Part shown: one piece after another, positions 7,875-15,649 of the stretch
How the letters are laid out: each line of letters begins with the position of its first letter
Numbering within the stretch: position 1 is the stretch's first letter
Source: Streptomyces kanamyceticus
GTDB taxonomy: Bacteria > Actinomycetota > Actinomycetes > Streptomycetales > Streptomycetaceae
DNA: 64,000 bases
Assembly (NCBI RefSeq): GCF_008704495.1
Contig: NZ_CP023699.1
Span: forward strand, 3,658,001-3,722,000
Direction: 5' to 3'
Translations under genes and position numbers: made by a program
The notes under the pieces: generated by a model
What the model was told of the DNA's origin: nothing
The model's database searches: none
Seen by the model: the letters and a program-made list of their open reading frames with translations, nothing else

Positions 7875-8537
7875 TCAGAGCCAGCCCTTGTCCCGCGCGA
7901 CCTTGACCGCCTCGGCGCGGTTGCGCACGGCCAGCTTCTGGATCGCCGTCGAGAGGTAGTTGCGGACCGTGCCCTGCGAGAGGTGCAGGTCCTTGGCCAG
8001 TTCGGCGTTGGTGGCGCCGTCGGCGGCCGCGCGAAGGACCTCGCGCTCGCGGTCGGTGAGCGGGTTCGCGCCCCCGGCGAGGGCCGCGGCCGCAAGCGTC
8101 GGGTCGATGACCCGCTCCCCCGCCAGGACCTTGCGCACCGCGGCGGCGAGCTGGGCCGCGGGCGCGTCCTTGACCAGGAACGCGTCGGCGCCGGACTCCA
8201 TGGCGCTGCGCAGATAGCCGGGCCGCCCGAACGTGGTGAGGATGACCACCTTCAACCCAGGGAGTTCGGCGTGCAGTTGGGCCGCCGCCTCGATGCCCGT
8301 GCAGCCCGGCATCTCGATGTCGAGCAGCGCCACGTGCACCTCGTGCGAGCGGGCCGCGGCGAGCACCTCGTCGCCGCGGGACACCTGGGCGACGACCTCG
8401 ATGTCCGGTTCGAGACCGAGCAGGGCGGCGAGTGCCTCCCTGACCATCGACTGGTCCTCGGCGAGCAGCACCTTGATGACGCCGCCACCCGCACCGCTGT
8501 CGCCGTCCGTGCCGCTCCCGCTGTTCACGCTGCTCAT
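7875..8537 (-). CDS. LuxR/NarL-family response regulator
   Basis: Protein of 220 residues. The receiver domain (about 20-140) has Asp28 in the acidic pocket, phosphoacceptor Asp73 in LLDIEMPG, and a Thr/Lys pair (ILTTFG, VKD). The C-terminal HTH_LuxR (about 155-215) reads PLTDREREVLRAAADGATNAELAKDLHLSQGTVRNY. It pairs with the histidine kinase upstream, whose stop overlaps this ATG in ATGA, indicating translational coupling. Organisation (ABC-ATPase, ABC permease, HisKA_3 kinase, regulator) resembles DesKR/LiaRS-like systems that sense membrane or antibiotic stress. The palindrome at 11474-11505 is a plausible target. Confidence 0.92.
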   Translation of the reverse strand: MSSVNSGSGTDGDSGAGGGVIKVLLAEDQSMVREALAALLGLEPDIEVVAQVSRGDEVLAAARSHEVHVALLDIEMPGCTGIEAAAQLHAELPGLKVVILTTFGRPGYLRSAMESGADAFLVKDAPAAQLAAAVRKVLAGERVIDPTLAAAALAGGANPLTDREREVLRAAADGATNAELAKDLHLSQGTVRNYLSTAIQKLAVRNRAEAVKVARDKGWL

Positions 8538-9730
8538 GAGGGGGATCCTACGGCCGCGTCGGCGAGCGGCACGCGGACGGTGAGACGGAAGCCGTGGCGG
8601 GCCGCGGGGCCCCTCTCCAGGTCGCCGCCGACGGCCTGGACGCGCTCGGCGAGGCCCGTGAGGCCATTGCCCGCCGCGGCGCCGGAGCCACCCGAACCGT
8701 CGTCCTCCACGCACAGTTCCAGGCGCCGCCCCGCGAGCGTCTGCCGGGCGGTGAACGTCACCGTGCAGCGCCGGGCGCCACTGTGCCGTACGACGTTGGT
8801 CACGGCCTCCCGCAGCGCCCACGCGAGCGCCGCCTCGCCCTCCTCGCCCGGCAGTTCGGCGGGCGCCTCAAGGGGCACGTCGGCTTCGACGCCCGCGGCG
8901 GTGAGCGCCGTGCGCGCCCCCGCGAGCTCGCCCGCCAGGGTGCGCCGCCGGTAGCCGGAGACCGCCTCGCGCACGTCCACCAGGGCCTGGCGGCTGACCT
9001 GTTCGATGTCGGCGACCTGCTGCGCGGCCTTGTCGGGGTCGGTGGGCAGCATCCGCCCCGCCAGCTCGCTCTTGAGCGTGATCAGCGAGAGCGAGTGGCC
9101 GAGCAGGTCGTGCAGGTCCCTGGCGAGCCGCAGCCGCTCCTCGTTGGCGGCGAGCTGGGCGACGGTGGCGCGGGCCTGGCGGAGCTGGATCGTCGTACGG
9201 ATCAGTTCGCGCACGCCGGACATCGCGAAGCCCACCAGGAGGGTGATCACCCCGAGGCTGCCGATCAGGTCGCCGAGGCCGTCGTCCCGCAGGCCCACCA
9301 GGATCATCAGGAGGGTGACGCCGGGGATGACCCACATCGCGTACGCCACCGGAAGGACCGCTCCCGCGGACACCGCGACGTACACGAAGAGCCCGAGCCA
9401 CTGGTCGCCGAAGCAGAACGAGAGGACCGTGGCGAGGACGACGAGCGCCGCGAACGAGCCGATGACGGGGCGCCATCGGAGGATCCTGGTGGTGTAGCGG
9501 AAGACCAGGGCCAGATAGCAGACCACGAAGACCGTGAGGCCGAGCCAGCCGAACACCGTGGCGAGTGCCGTGTGGCGGCCCTCGGCCAGATCCGTGATCG
9601 GGGAGCTCAGGAAGATCAGCCAGACGCCGATCCAGGCGGCCTTCGTCAGGAACTGGCGGCGGCCCCGGGTCGGCCGCCCGAACGTGTACACGGGGTGCAG
9701 CTCGTTGCCCCCAGCGTCTGTCTCGCTCAC
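8534..9730 (-). CDS. HisKA_3-type sensor histidine kinase
   Basis: Protein of 398 residues. Four to five membrane segments cover about residues 32-175 with no large extracellular domain (intramembrane-sensing type). The HisKA_3 box ARDLHDLLGHSLSL holds the phosphorylated His207, and a C-terminal HATPase has REAVTNVVRHS (N box), VEDDGSGG and GNGLTGLAERV. GTG start at 9730 overlaps the permease stop (GTGA), and the stop overlaps the regulator start (ATGA). An upstream in-frame extension to 9928 overlaps the permease gene and is rejected. Likely senses a signal handled by the linked ABC-2 exporter. Confidence 0.92.
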   Translation of the reverse strand: MSETDAGGNELHPVYTFGRPTRGRRQFLTKAAWIGVWLIFLSSPITDLAEGRHTALATVFGWLGLTVFVVCYLALVFRYTTRILRWRPVIGSFAALVVLATVLSFCFGDQWLGLFVYVAVSAGAVLPVAYAMWVIPGVTLLMILVGLRDDGLGDLIGSLGVITLLVGFAMSGVRELIRTTIQLRQARATVAQLAANEERLRLARDLHDLLGHSLSLITLKSELAGRMLPTDPDKAAQQVADIEQVSRQALVDVREAVSGYRRRTLAGELAGARTALTAAGVEADVPLEAPAELPGEEGEAALAWALREAVTNVVRHSGARRCTVTFTARQTLAGRRLELCVEDDGSGGSGAAAGNGLTGLAERVQAVGGDLERGPAARHGFRLTVRVPLADAAVGSPS

Positions 9731-10494
9731 GCCTTCAGTGTGTCCTTCCGGTACAGCCACGCCGCGCCGCCCGCGAAGAGAAGGAAGTAGGCGACGAGCA
9801 GCGTGACGTCCTTCGCGTGCGGGGCGTCGCCCAGTTCGATGGCCTGCCCGAGGGCAGCGTACGCGTGCGTGGGCAGCCAGGACGCGATGTCCCGCAGCCA
9901 CTGGGGGAAGGTCGTCGTCGGCATCCACAGGCCGCCGAGCACGGAGAGCCCGAAGTAGACGATCATCGTGATCGGGCGCACCGCGTCACCGGAGGCGAGG
10001 TAGCCGATCGCCACGCCGAGCGCGGCGAAGCAGAGGCTGCCCGCCCAGATCGCGCCGGTGAGCGCCAACCACTGCCAGGCGTCGAAGCGGACGTCCTTGA
10101 CGGCCGCGGCGACCACGAAGACCACGACGATGGACGGCAGGCTCACCACGGCCGCGCTCGCGGTCTTGGCCAGGACGTAGCCGCGCCCGGGCAGCGAGGT
10201 CAGGCGCAGCTGCCGCACCCAGCCGTTCTCGCGCTCCTTGGCGATGCGCTCGCTGTTGCCCATGAGGACGGCGGTGAGGGCGCCGAACGACGCCATGGAC
10301 ACCATGAAGAGGGAGGGCAGGCTCAAGCCCGTCCCCTCGACCTTCTCCGTGCCCGACTGGCCGCCCGCGATGATCAGGTAGAGCAGCGACGGATAGATCA
10401 CCGAGAAGAACAGGAACTTGCGGTTGCGCAGGGAGCGGGTGATCTCCAGCTTGACGAGCGCGCGCGAGGCGAAGGGGTACGTCGGATTCGTCAT
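9727..10494 (-). CDS. ABC-2-type exporter permease
   Basis: Protein of 255 residues with six predicted membrane segments and the ABC-2 pattern: a cytoplasmic amphipathic start (ALVKLEITRSLRNRKFLFFSVIYP), a central RIAKERENGWVRQLRLT coupling region, and a C-terminal GLWMPTTTFPQWLRDIASWLPTHAY motif typical of drug/antibiotic exporter permeases. ATG at 10494 lies inside the ATPase stop (ATGA overlap). It forms one exporter with the ATPase gene upstream. Substrate unknown; linkage to a two-component system suggests an inducible efflux or lipid-directed function. Confidence 0.9.
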   Translation of the reverse strand: MTNPTYPFASRALVKLEITRSLRNRKFLFFSVIYPSLLYLIIAGGQSGTEKVEGTGLSLPSLFMVSMASFGALTAVLMGNSERIAKERENGWVRQLRLTSLPGRGYVLAKTASAAVVSLPSIVVVFVVAAAVKDVRFDAWQWLALTGAIWAGSLCFAALGVAIGYLASGDAVRPITMIVYFGLSVLGGLWMPTTTFPQWLRDIASWLPTHAYAALGQAIELGDAPHAKDVTLLVAYFLLFAGGAAWLYRKDTLKA

Positions 10495-11423
10495 CGGGTC
10501 CTGGCCTCCTCGGCCTCGGTGATCGCCACGAAGGCCTGTTCGAGGCCGAGCCCGGCGACCTCCAGATTGCGGGGGTAGACGCCGAGGCCGTACAGCGCGT
10601 GCACGGTGGCGTCGGCGTCCGTCGACTGGAGTCGGACCGTGTGGCCCGACACGTCGAGCGCGGTCAGGAACGGCAGCGCGCGCAGCTCGGCCGCGAGCGC
10701 CTCGTCGATGGCCGCCAGGTCGAAGGAGACCTTGCGGGCGCCCGCCTTCGCCTTGATCTCGGCGGCGGTGCCGTCCGCGAGGAGGCGGCCGCGGTGCAGG
10801 ACGAGGACGCGGTCGGCGATCGCGTCGGCCTCCTCCAGGTAGTGCGTGGCGAAGAGGACGGCGCGGCCCTGTTCGGCCTGGTCGCGCATGGTCGCCCAGA
10901 ACGCCTGGCGGGCGGTGACGTCCATGCCGGTGGTCGGCTCGTCCAGGACGATCAGATCGTTCTCGCCCGCCGTGGCGAGCGCGAAGCGCACCCGCTGTTC
11001 CTGGCCGCCGGAGAGCTTGTTGACCTTGCGGTCCGCGATCTGTGTGATGCCCGCGTGGGCGAGCACGTCGCTCACCCGGTGGGGCCGCGGGTGCAGCGCG
11101 CAGGCGAGCCGCACCAGTTCCTTGACGGTGACCTCGTCCATCAGGCCGCCGCTCTGCAGCATGGCGCCGACCCGGCCCGCGGTGATCGCCTCGCGCGGGC
11201 TCGTGCCGAAGACCCGCACGGTGCCGCTGTCCGGCTGCCGCAGGCCGAGCAGCAGGTCGAGGGTGGAGGACTTGCCCGCGCCGTTCGGTCCGAGCAGGGC
11301 CACGGTCTCGCCGGGGCGGAGGTCGAGGGTGAGGGCGTCCACGGCGCGCACGTCGCCGTAGCTCTTGGTCACCTGCTCGAAGCGCACGGCCGGGGCGCCG
11401 GGCGCCGCTGTGGTGGTCGTCAT
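10491..11423 (-). CDS. ABC transporter ATP-binding protein (exporter type)
   Basis: Protein of 310 residues. Walker A GPNGAGKS lies at about 45-52, the signature is KLSGGQEQR, Walker B is LIVLDEPTTG and the H-loop is FATHYLEEAD. A C-terminal domain of about 80 residues follows, as in drug/lantibiotic (CcmA/DrrA) exporters. Chosen start is ATG 11423 (MTTTTAAPG); the frame is open to 11489, but that extension runs through a palindrome and lacks a ribosome site. First gene of the four-gene operon 11423-7875, all junctions being 4-bp overlaps. Confidence 0.92.
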   Translation of the reverse strand: MTTTTAAPGAPAVRFEQVTKSYGDVRAVDALTLDLRPGETVALLGPNGAGKSSTLDLLLGLRQPDSGTVRVFGTSPREAITAGRVGAMLQSGGLMDEVTVKELVRLACALHPRPHRVSDVLAHAGITQIADRKVNKLSGGQEQRVRFALATAGENDLIVLDEPTTGMDVTARQAFWATMRDQAEQGRAVLFATHYLEEADAIADRVLVLHRGRLLADGTAAEIKAKAGARKVSFDLAAIDEALAAELRALPFLTALDVSGHTVRLQSTDADATVHALYGLGVYPRNLEVAGLGLEQAFVAITEAEEARTR

Positions 11424-11473
11424 GCGTCCATCGTCGCGAAGGCGCAGGTGGGGGCGGCAGTGTCGACTGTGGT

Positions 11474-11505
11474 GACTCCGGCATGACATCTGTCATGCCG
11501 GAGTC
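11474..11505. promoter_or_regulatory. Perfect 15-bp inverted repeat upstream of ABC/HK/RR operon (operator or terminator)
   Basis: Arms GACTCCGGCATGACA (11474-11488) and the exact complement (11491-11505) around TC. The core ATGACA-TC-TGTCAT is a typical LuxR-regulator dyad. It begins 51 bases before the ATPase start and 13 bases after the preceding gene's stop, and no T-run follows. It could be the autoregulatory site of the response regulator encoded in this operon, the terminator of the preceding gene, or both. Confidence 0.55.
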
Positions 11506-11517
11506 GTCCGGCCCCTG

Positions 11518-13671
11518 CTAGCTCGCGTTCGTCTGGATCACGCCGGTCCGCTCGGCGGTCGTCTTGCCGACCAGCGCCTTGCCCATCGCCTGGGCCACGT
11601 CGGTCGGCTGGACCGGCGTCTTGTCGCCGTTGCCGCGCTGGATCAGTACGCCGTCGAACACGTTGCCGTAGAGCTTCTTGATCTCGGCGAGGTTGTAGCG
11701 CACCTGGAGCGTGCCGTCCTTGAGGACCTTCGTCTCGAGGATCTTCGGCAGCGACTTCGTCGGGCCGAACGGGATCGTCTTGCCGCCCGCCGCGATCGTG
11801 ATGTTGGCGGACATGGCCGGCGTGGCGAAGGTGGTCATGAACTTGTCGACCTCGGCCTTGGAGACCGTCGGCTTGCGCGTGGTGACCGGGACCTGGACGG
11901 TGCCCGCGCTGCCGGTCTCGACCTGCTTCTTGTAGGCCTGGGCGACGGCGCTCGCGGACGCGCTCGCGTCGATGCCCTTGCCGACCTTGCCGTAGACGGG
12001 GACGGCCTTGCCGGGCACGAACTTGACCGTGCCCTCCTTCGCCGAGCCCGAGCCGCCCGCGGCGCGCTCCAGGGCGGCCGCCAGCTTCTCCTCGTCGACG
12101 GGCATGACCGGTTCGACGACCCGCTCGCCGCCGAACAGCGAGCCGACCACCGAGACGGGGTTGTAGTCGCTGCCCGCGGCCTCGCGGACGGTCGACTGGC
12201 TGTCCAGGGTCAGGCCCGACTGGTCCGGCTTGAGCGTGGCCGGCGCGCCGGCCACCGACAGCTTCAGGGGCTTGGTCACGCGCTCGCCGAGCGCCGCGTC
12301 GAGCTTCTTGACGGCCTCGTCGCGGGTGCCGCCGCCGATGTCGACGCCGAGCACCGTGGTGCCCTTCGGTACGTCGGCGTGGTTCATCAAGAGCCCCGCG
12401 CCGTACGCCCCGCAGCCCACGACGACCACGGCGGCCACGAGGAGGACCAGCTTGCTGCGGCCCTTCTTCTTCGCCTTCTTCGGCGCGGGCGCGGCGGGCG
12501 GCACGTCCGAGCGGACCGGCTCGGGCAGCTTCGGCGGGGTGTGCGCGACCGGCCCGTCCGCCTGCGCGCCCGGCGCGAACGGGGAGTTGTCCTGGACGGG
12601 CGGTACGACGGGGATGCCGCTGGTCAGCGTCTCGCCGGAGACGTTGCCGCCCGGCGTGGGCGCGCCGGGGCCGCCGGGCAGGGAGTCAGGACCGCCCGAG
12701 GCGGGCGGCCGCGGGCCGCCGGGCGGCGGCGACACGGGTCCCGCCTTCTGCGGCGTGAGGATCGCGGTGTCGTCGCTCATGCCGCCGGAACGGGGCGGCC
12801 TGCCCGCCGAGTTGGCGGGGCCCTGGCCGGGGCCGGAGGGGCCGCTCGGGGGCGTGGGCGGCGTCAGCGGGCTGTCGCCGGTCACCGGGCCGCTGGTCGG
12901 CCCCGCGGGGCCGCGCGCGCCCTGGCCGCGGAAGTCGTCCGTGCCCGCGGAGAAGTACGGCAGGTCGCCGCGCGTCGGGTCGCCGCCCTGCGGGGCACCG
13001 GCGCCGAGGGGCCCTGAGGCCACCGCGCCGGACACGTCGAAGGCACCGGAGCCGTTCGCGCCGGGACCGCCCGAACCCGCGCCCGAACCGGCGCCCGGGG
13101 AGCCGCCGTTGGTCGACGGACCCGCGCCCGGCGCGGGCTTGCGCGGCGCGAACCAGTCGCTGGTCTTCTCCTCGGCCGCGGCGCCGCCCGCACCACCGGA
13201 GGTGGCCTGCGACGCACCCGTGGCGAAGGCGGAACCGGAACCGAAGGAGTCACCGGCCGCGCGGCGCGCCCCCGCTGCGCCACCAGAGGCCAGCGGGCCC
13301 CCGGCCGACGGGTCCTGGCCCGCCTCGCCCGCACCAGAAGCACCAAGAGCGCCCGGCGCACCCGGCGCGGAGGGCTCACGGCGGTCCGCGTCGTCCGCGC
13401 GCACGGCGTCGCCGTCGCCGACGGGCGTCCGCATGACGACCGGCGGGATGGGGCGCGATCCGGGGATGTTGATCCGGATCCGCGTGGTCAGTGTGGTCTG
13501 GGTCTCGGGCTCGTCAGGACGCTCGTCGGCGGCCTGCCGCCGCGCACCGTCCGCGCCGCCGTCCGCGGCAGCGCCCTGCGCGGGGGAGCCGTACGGCGGC
13601 GTCCCCGAGGGGTATGCGGCTCCACCGCGCCCCTGGGGCCCGGAGGACGAACTGTCAGTTTCACGACTCAA
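11518..13671 (-). CDS. Membrane protein with long disordered N-terminus and PG_binding_4 domains
   Basis: About 717 residues. Residues 1-400 are Gly/Pro/Ala/Ser-rich and acidic, presumably disordered and cytoplasmic. A Lys-rich stretch (KKAKKKGRSK) leads to one membrane helix near 407-428 (LVLLVAAVVVVGCGAYGAGLL). The extracytoplasmic part has two PG_binding_4-like (PF12229) units, typified by KGTTVLGVDIGGGTRDEAVKKL and later GKGIDASASASAVAQAY. No C-terminal VanW or L,D-transpeptidase domain is present. Start TTG 13671 (SRETDSSSSG), preceded by GGGAG, gives the N-terminus familiar in Streptomyces; the frame is open to 13785 without a better start. A role in envelope or peptidoglycan binding is inferred. 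Confidence 0.75.
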   Translation of the reverse strand: MSRETDSSSSGPQGRGGAAYPSGTPPYGSPAQGAAADGGADGARRQAADERPDEPETQTTLTTRIRINIPGSRPIPPVVMRTPVGDGDAVRADDADRREPSAPGAPGALGASGAGEAGQDPSAGGPLASGGAAGARRAAGDSFGSGSAFATGASQATSGGAGGAAAEEKTSDWFAPRKPAPGAGPSTNGGSPGAGSGAGSGGPGANGSGAFDVSGAVASGPLGAGAPQGGDPTRGDLPYFSAGTDDFRGQGARGPAGPTSGPVTGDSPLTPPTPPSGPSGPGQGPANSAGRPPRSGGMSDDTAILTPQKAGPVSPPPGGPRPPASGGPDSLPGGPGAPTPGGNVSGETLTSGIPVVPPVQDNSPFAPGAQADGPVAHTPPKLPEPVRSDVPPAAPAPKKAKKKGRSKLVLLVAAVVVVGCGAYGAGLLMNHADVPKGTTVLGVDIGGGTRDEAVKKLDAALGERVTKPLKLSVAGAPATLKPDQSGLTLDSQSTVREAAGSDYNPVSVVGSLFGGERVVEPVMPVDEEKLAAALERAAGGSGSAKEGTVKFVPGKAVPVYGKVGKGIDASASASAVAQAYKKQVETGSAGTVQVPVTTRKPTVSKAEVDKFMTTFATPAMSANITIAAGGKTIPFGPTKSLPKILETKVLKDGTLQVRYNLAEIKKLYGNVFDGVLIQRGNGDKTPVQPTDVAQAMGKALVGKTTAERTGVIQTNAS

Positions 13672-13837
13672 GGCAGGTTCTCCCGGTTGGTTCCGCCGCC
13701 CGTCTCGGCCTCTCGCAGGGGGTCCCCCCGGCCGGAGGTGGGGGAGGCTCGGCGGCCGCACCACCATACTGGCCGCCGTCGGCACTCATCCTGTGACCGG
13801 CGTCAAACCCGTGCGGGACACGGGCCGAACTGGTACG

Positions 13838-14353
13838 TCACTTGCCAAGTCGGGCGGCGGAGCCGCCCGGTTGCGACGGGCGGCCGAGCGTGGCACACAT
13901 CACAGCCACCGCCATGCCGCCGAGCAGGAAGCCGTAGGACCCGAGCCCCGCGGCGAAGACGAAGTCGCCTTCGGGTCTGGTGGCGGTCAGCAGGACGACG
14001 GCGACCAGCCAGCCCGCCGCGGGCGCCACGGCACCCGCTCTGGTGCCGATCGCGCGCGCACCCCCGTAGAAGGCACCGGCGGCGCCCAGGAGCCCGAGCA
14101 GCAACCCGGCGGGGAAGAAGCCGCCTTGGACCAGCGCCCCGGCCACGCCGACGAGGGCGCCGAGCACGAAGAGCCCGGCGTAGGCGGCGAGTCGCCCCAA
14201 CCGCAGGGGCTGCGCGAGGAAGCTGCCCGCCGGTACCGCGGCAGCGGCGGCACCCGAACCGGAGCCGGAAGCGGAAGCGGAACCAGAACCGGAAGGATTC
14301 TTCGAGGGCTTGGGAGCGCCGTCCCCCGACGACGCACGAGAACGCGTACTCAC
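13838..14353 (-). CDS. Small membrane protein (DUF6113-like) coupled to mshB
   Basis: Protein of 171 residues. Residues 1-40 are Ser/Gly/Ala-rich ([12 protein letters not shown]), followed by four hydrophobic segments (about 48-68, 75-95, 105-125, 135-158) and a short C-terminal tail. The GTG start overlaps the mshB stop (GTGA), so it is translationally coupled to mshB. From memory this is the usual Streptomyces neighbour of mshB, assigned to DUF6113. Function unknown; linkage suggests but does not show a role in mycothiol metabolism. Confidence 0.75.
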   Translation of the reverse strand: MSTRSRASSGDGAPKPSKNPSGSGSASASGSGSGAAAAAVPAGSFLAQPLRLGRLAAYAGLFVLGALVGVAGALVQGGFFPAGLLLGLLGAAGAFYGGARAIGTRAGAVAPAAGWLVAVVLLTATRPEGDFVFAAGLGSYGFLLGGMAVAVMCATLGRPSQPGGSAARLGK

Positions 14354-15273
14354 AGCGCGGTCACCTCAGCCACATCCGTCACCCTTTCGAGGCCGGCGAA
14401 CAGATCGCGCTCACGACCACCGACCCCTGTCGGCACTTCTCCCCGCACCCGCTCGAAGTACTCCACCTCGAAGATCGGCTGCGCGCGGTCGTTGGAGAGG
14501 ATGAAGAGCGGCTCGCTGACCTGGATCTGGGTGGCGTGGGCGCGCATCGCCGCCGCCTTGGCCGCCTTGACGGCGGTGCCGTCGATCTCCGTGGTGACGC
14601 GCTCGTCGTCGGTGACGCCCGGCACGTCCGCGACGACGGCCGGGGTGGTGAAGGGCGAGGACCGCAGCGCGTCCGCGAGGCCCGCGAAGCGCTCGTCGGC
14701 GACGGAGCGCGGGACGCGGTTCCAGTAGATCTTGGCGATGGTGTGCGGCTCGCCGAGGTCGGCGCGGAAGGCGGGCTCGGCGGCGAGCTCGGCGGCCCGC
14801 ATCGCGACGCGGTGCGCCTGGATGTGGTCGGGGTGGCCGTAGCCGCCGTCCGGGTCGTACGTCACGAGGACCTGCGGGCGCACCTCGCGGATCACCTCGA
14901 CGAGGTACGCGGCCGCCTCGTCGAGGTCGGCCGACCAGAAGGCACCCGCCCGGTGGTTCTGCTCGGCGCCCATCATCCCGGAGTCGCGGTAGCGCCCGGT
15001 GCCGCCGAGGAAGCGGTGGTCGGTGACCCCCAGCTCCCGCATGGCGGCCGCGAGCTCCCCGACGCGCCGGGCGCCCAGGGAGTCCTCGCGGTCGGCGGCG
15101 AGATGGGCGAGCTCGGCCGGGATGACCTCGCCCTCCTCGCCGAGCGTGCAGGTCACCAACGTGACATGGGCGCCGTCGGCCGCGTACCTGGCCATGGTCG
15201 CGCCGGTGGTGATCGACTCGTCGTCGGGGTGCGCGTGCACGAGCAGCAGGCGCCGGGCGGGCAGTTCCGTCAT
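14350..15273 (-). CDS. mshB: Mycothiol biosynthesis deacetylase
   Basis: LmbE/PIG-L-like Zn enzyme removing acetate from GlcNAc-inositol, the second committed step of mycothiol synthesis. Of 307 residues, HAHPDDE (13-19) supplies the metal His15 and Asp18 and the catalytic-base Asp17, and GHPDH (147-151) supplies the third metal His. Also visible are [11 protein letters not shown], the [10 protein letters not shown] substrate loop and a C-terminal [13 protein letters not shown] segment. Start ATG 15273. Length and motifs match actinobacterial MshB rather than the conjugate amidase Mca. The next gene overlaps the stop. Mycothiol genes confirm an actinobacterium. Confidence 0.95.
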   Translation of the reverse strand: MTELPARRLLLVHAHPDDESITTGATMARYAADGAHVTLVTCTLGEEGEVIPAELAHLAADREDSLGARRVGELAAAMRELGVTDHRFLGGTGRYRDSGMMGAEQNHRAGAFWSADLDEAAAYLVEVIREVRPQVLVTYDPDGGYGHPDHIQAHRVAMRAAELAAEPAFRADLGEPHTIAKIYWNRVPRSVADERFAGLADALRSSPFTTPAVVADVPGVTDDERVTTEIDGTAVKAAKAAAMRAHATQIQVSEPLFILSNDRAQPIFEVEYFERVRGEVPTGVGGRERDLFAGLERVTDVAEVTAL

Positions 15274-15304
15274 GGGACCACCCTACGAGCACCGCGGGGA
15301 GGGC

Positions 15305-15499
15305 TCAGAACTTGATGTCGCCGATCATCCCCGCCACGTTCGTCGTCAGCTCGCTGATCGTCGGCGCCACCGACGAGCTCGCCAGGTAGAAGCCGAGCAG
15401 CGTACACACGACCGCGTGCCCGGCTTTGAGTCCTGACTTCTTGACCAACAGGAAAACGATGATCGCCAGCAGCACCACCGCCGAAATCGAGAGTGCCAC
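15305..15499 (-). CDS. Very small membrane protein, unknown function
   Basis: 64 residues, starting MALSISAVVLLAIIVFLLVKKSG when split at the membrane segment: one strong helix (about 4-18), the motif KKSGLKAGHAVV, a second hydrophobic stretch (VCTLLGFYLASSS) and a soluble tail ending MIGDIKF. The start is decided by a perfect ribosome site: GGAGGTGA at 15505-15512 sits 5 bases before GTG 15499. The longer reading from TTG 15514 would place that site inside the gene. It is upstream of mshB on the same strand with a 31-base gap, so cotranscription is likely. No family recognised. Confidence 0.75.
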   Translation of the reverse strand: MALSISAVVLLAIIVFLLVKKSGLKAGHAVVCTLLGFYLASSSVAPTISELTTNVAGMIGDIKF

Positions 15500-15649
15500 G
15501 GCGGTCACCTCCAAGTCGTTGCCGTAACCCAGTGCGGACGCACGCCAGCAGGTTCATACCCACCAAGCGCTACGGATCATAACTATCCGTGTGGACGCAT
15601 GAGTCGGAGCACGGCAGCACAGGGGGCGCATGCGCCCTAGGCTCGGGGG

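Noticed and set aside
8534..9928. Longer histidine kinase starting at 9928
   Set aside because: The extra 66 residues overlap the upstream permease gene; the GTG at 9730 gives the 4-bp coupling seen at every other junction of the operon.
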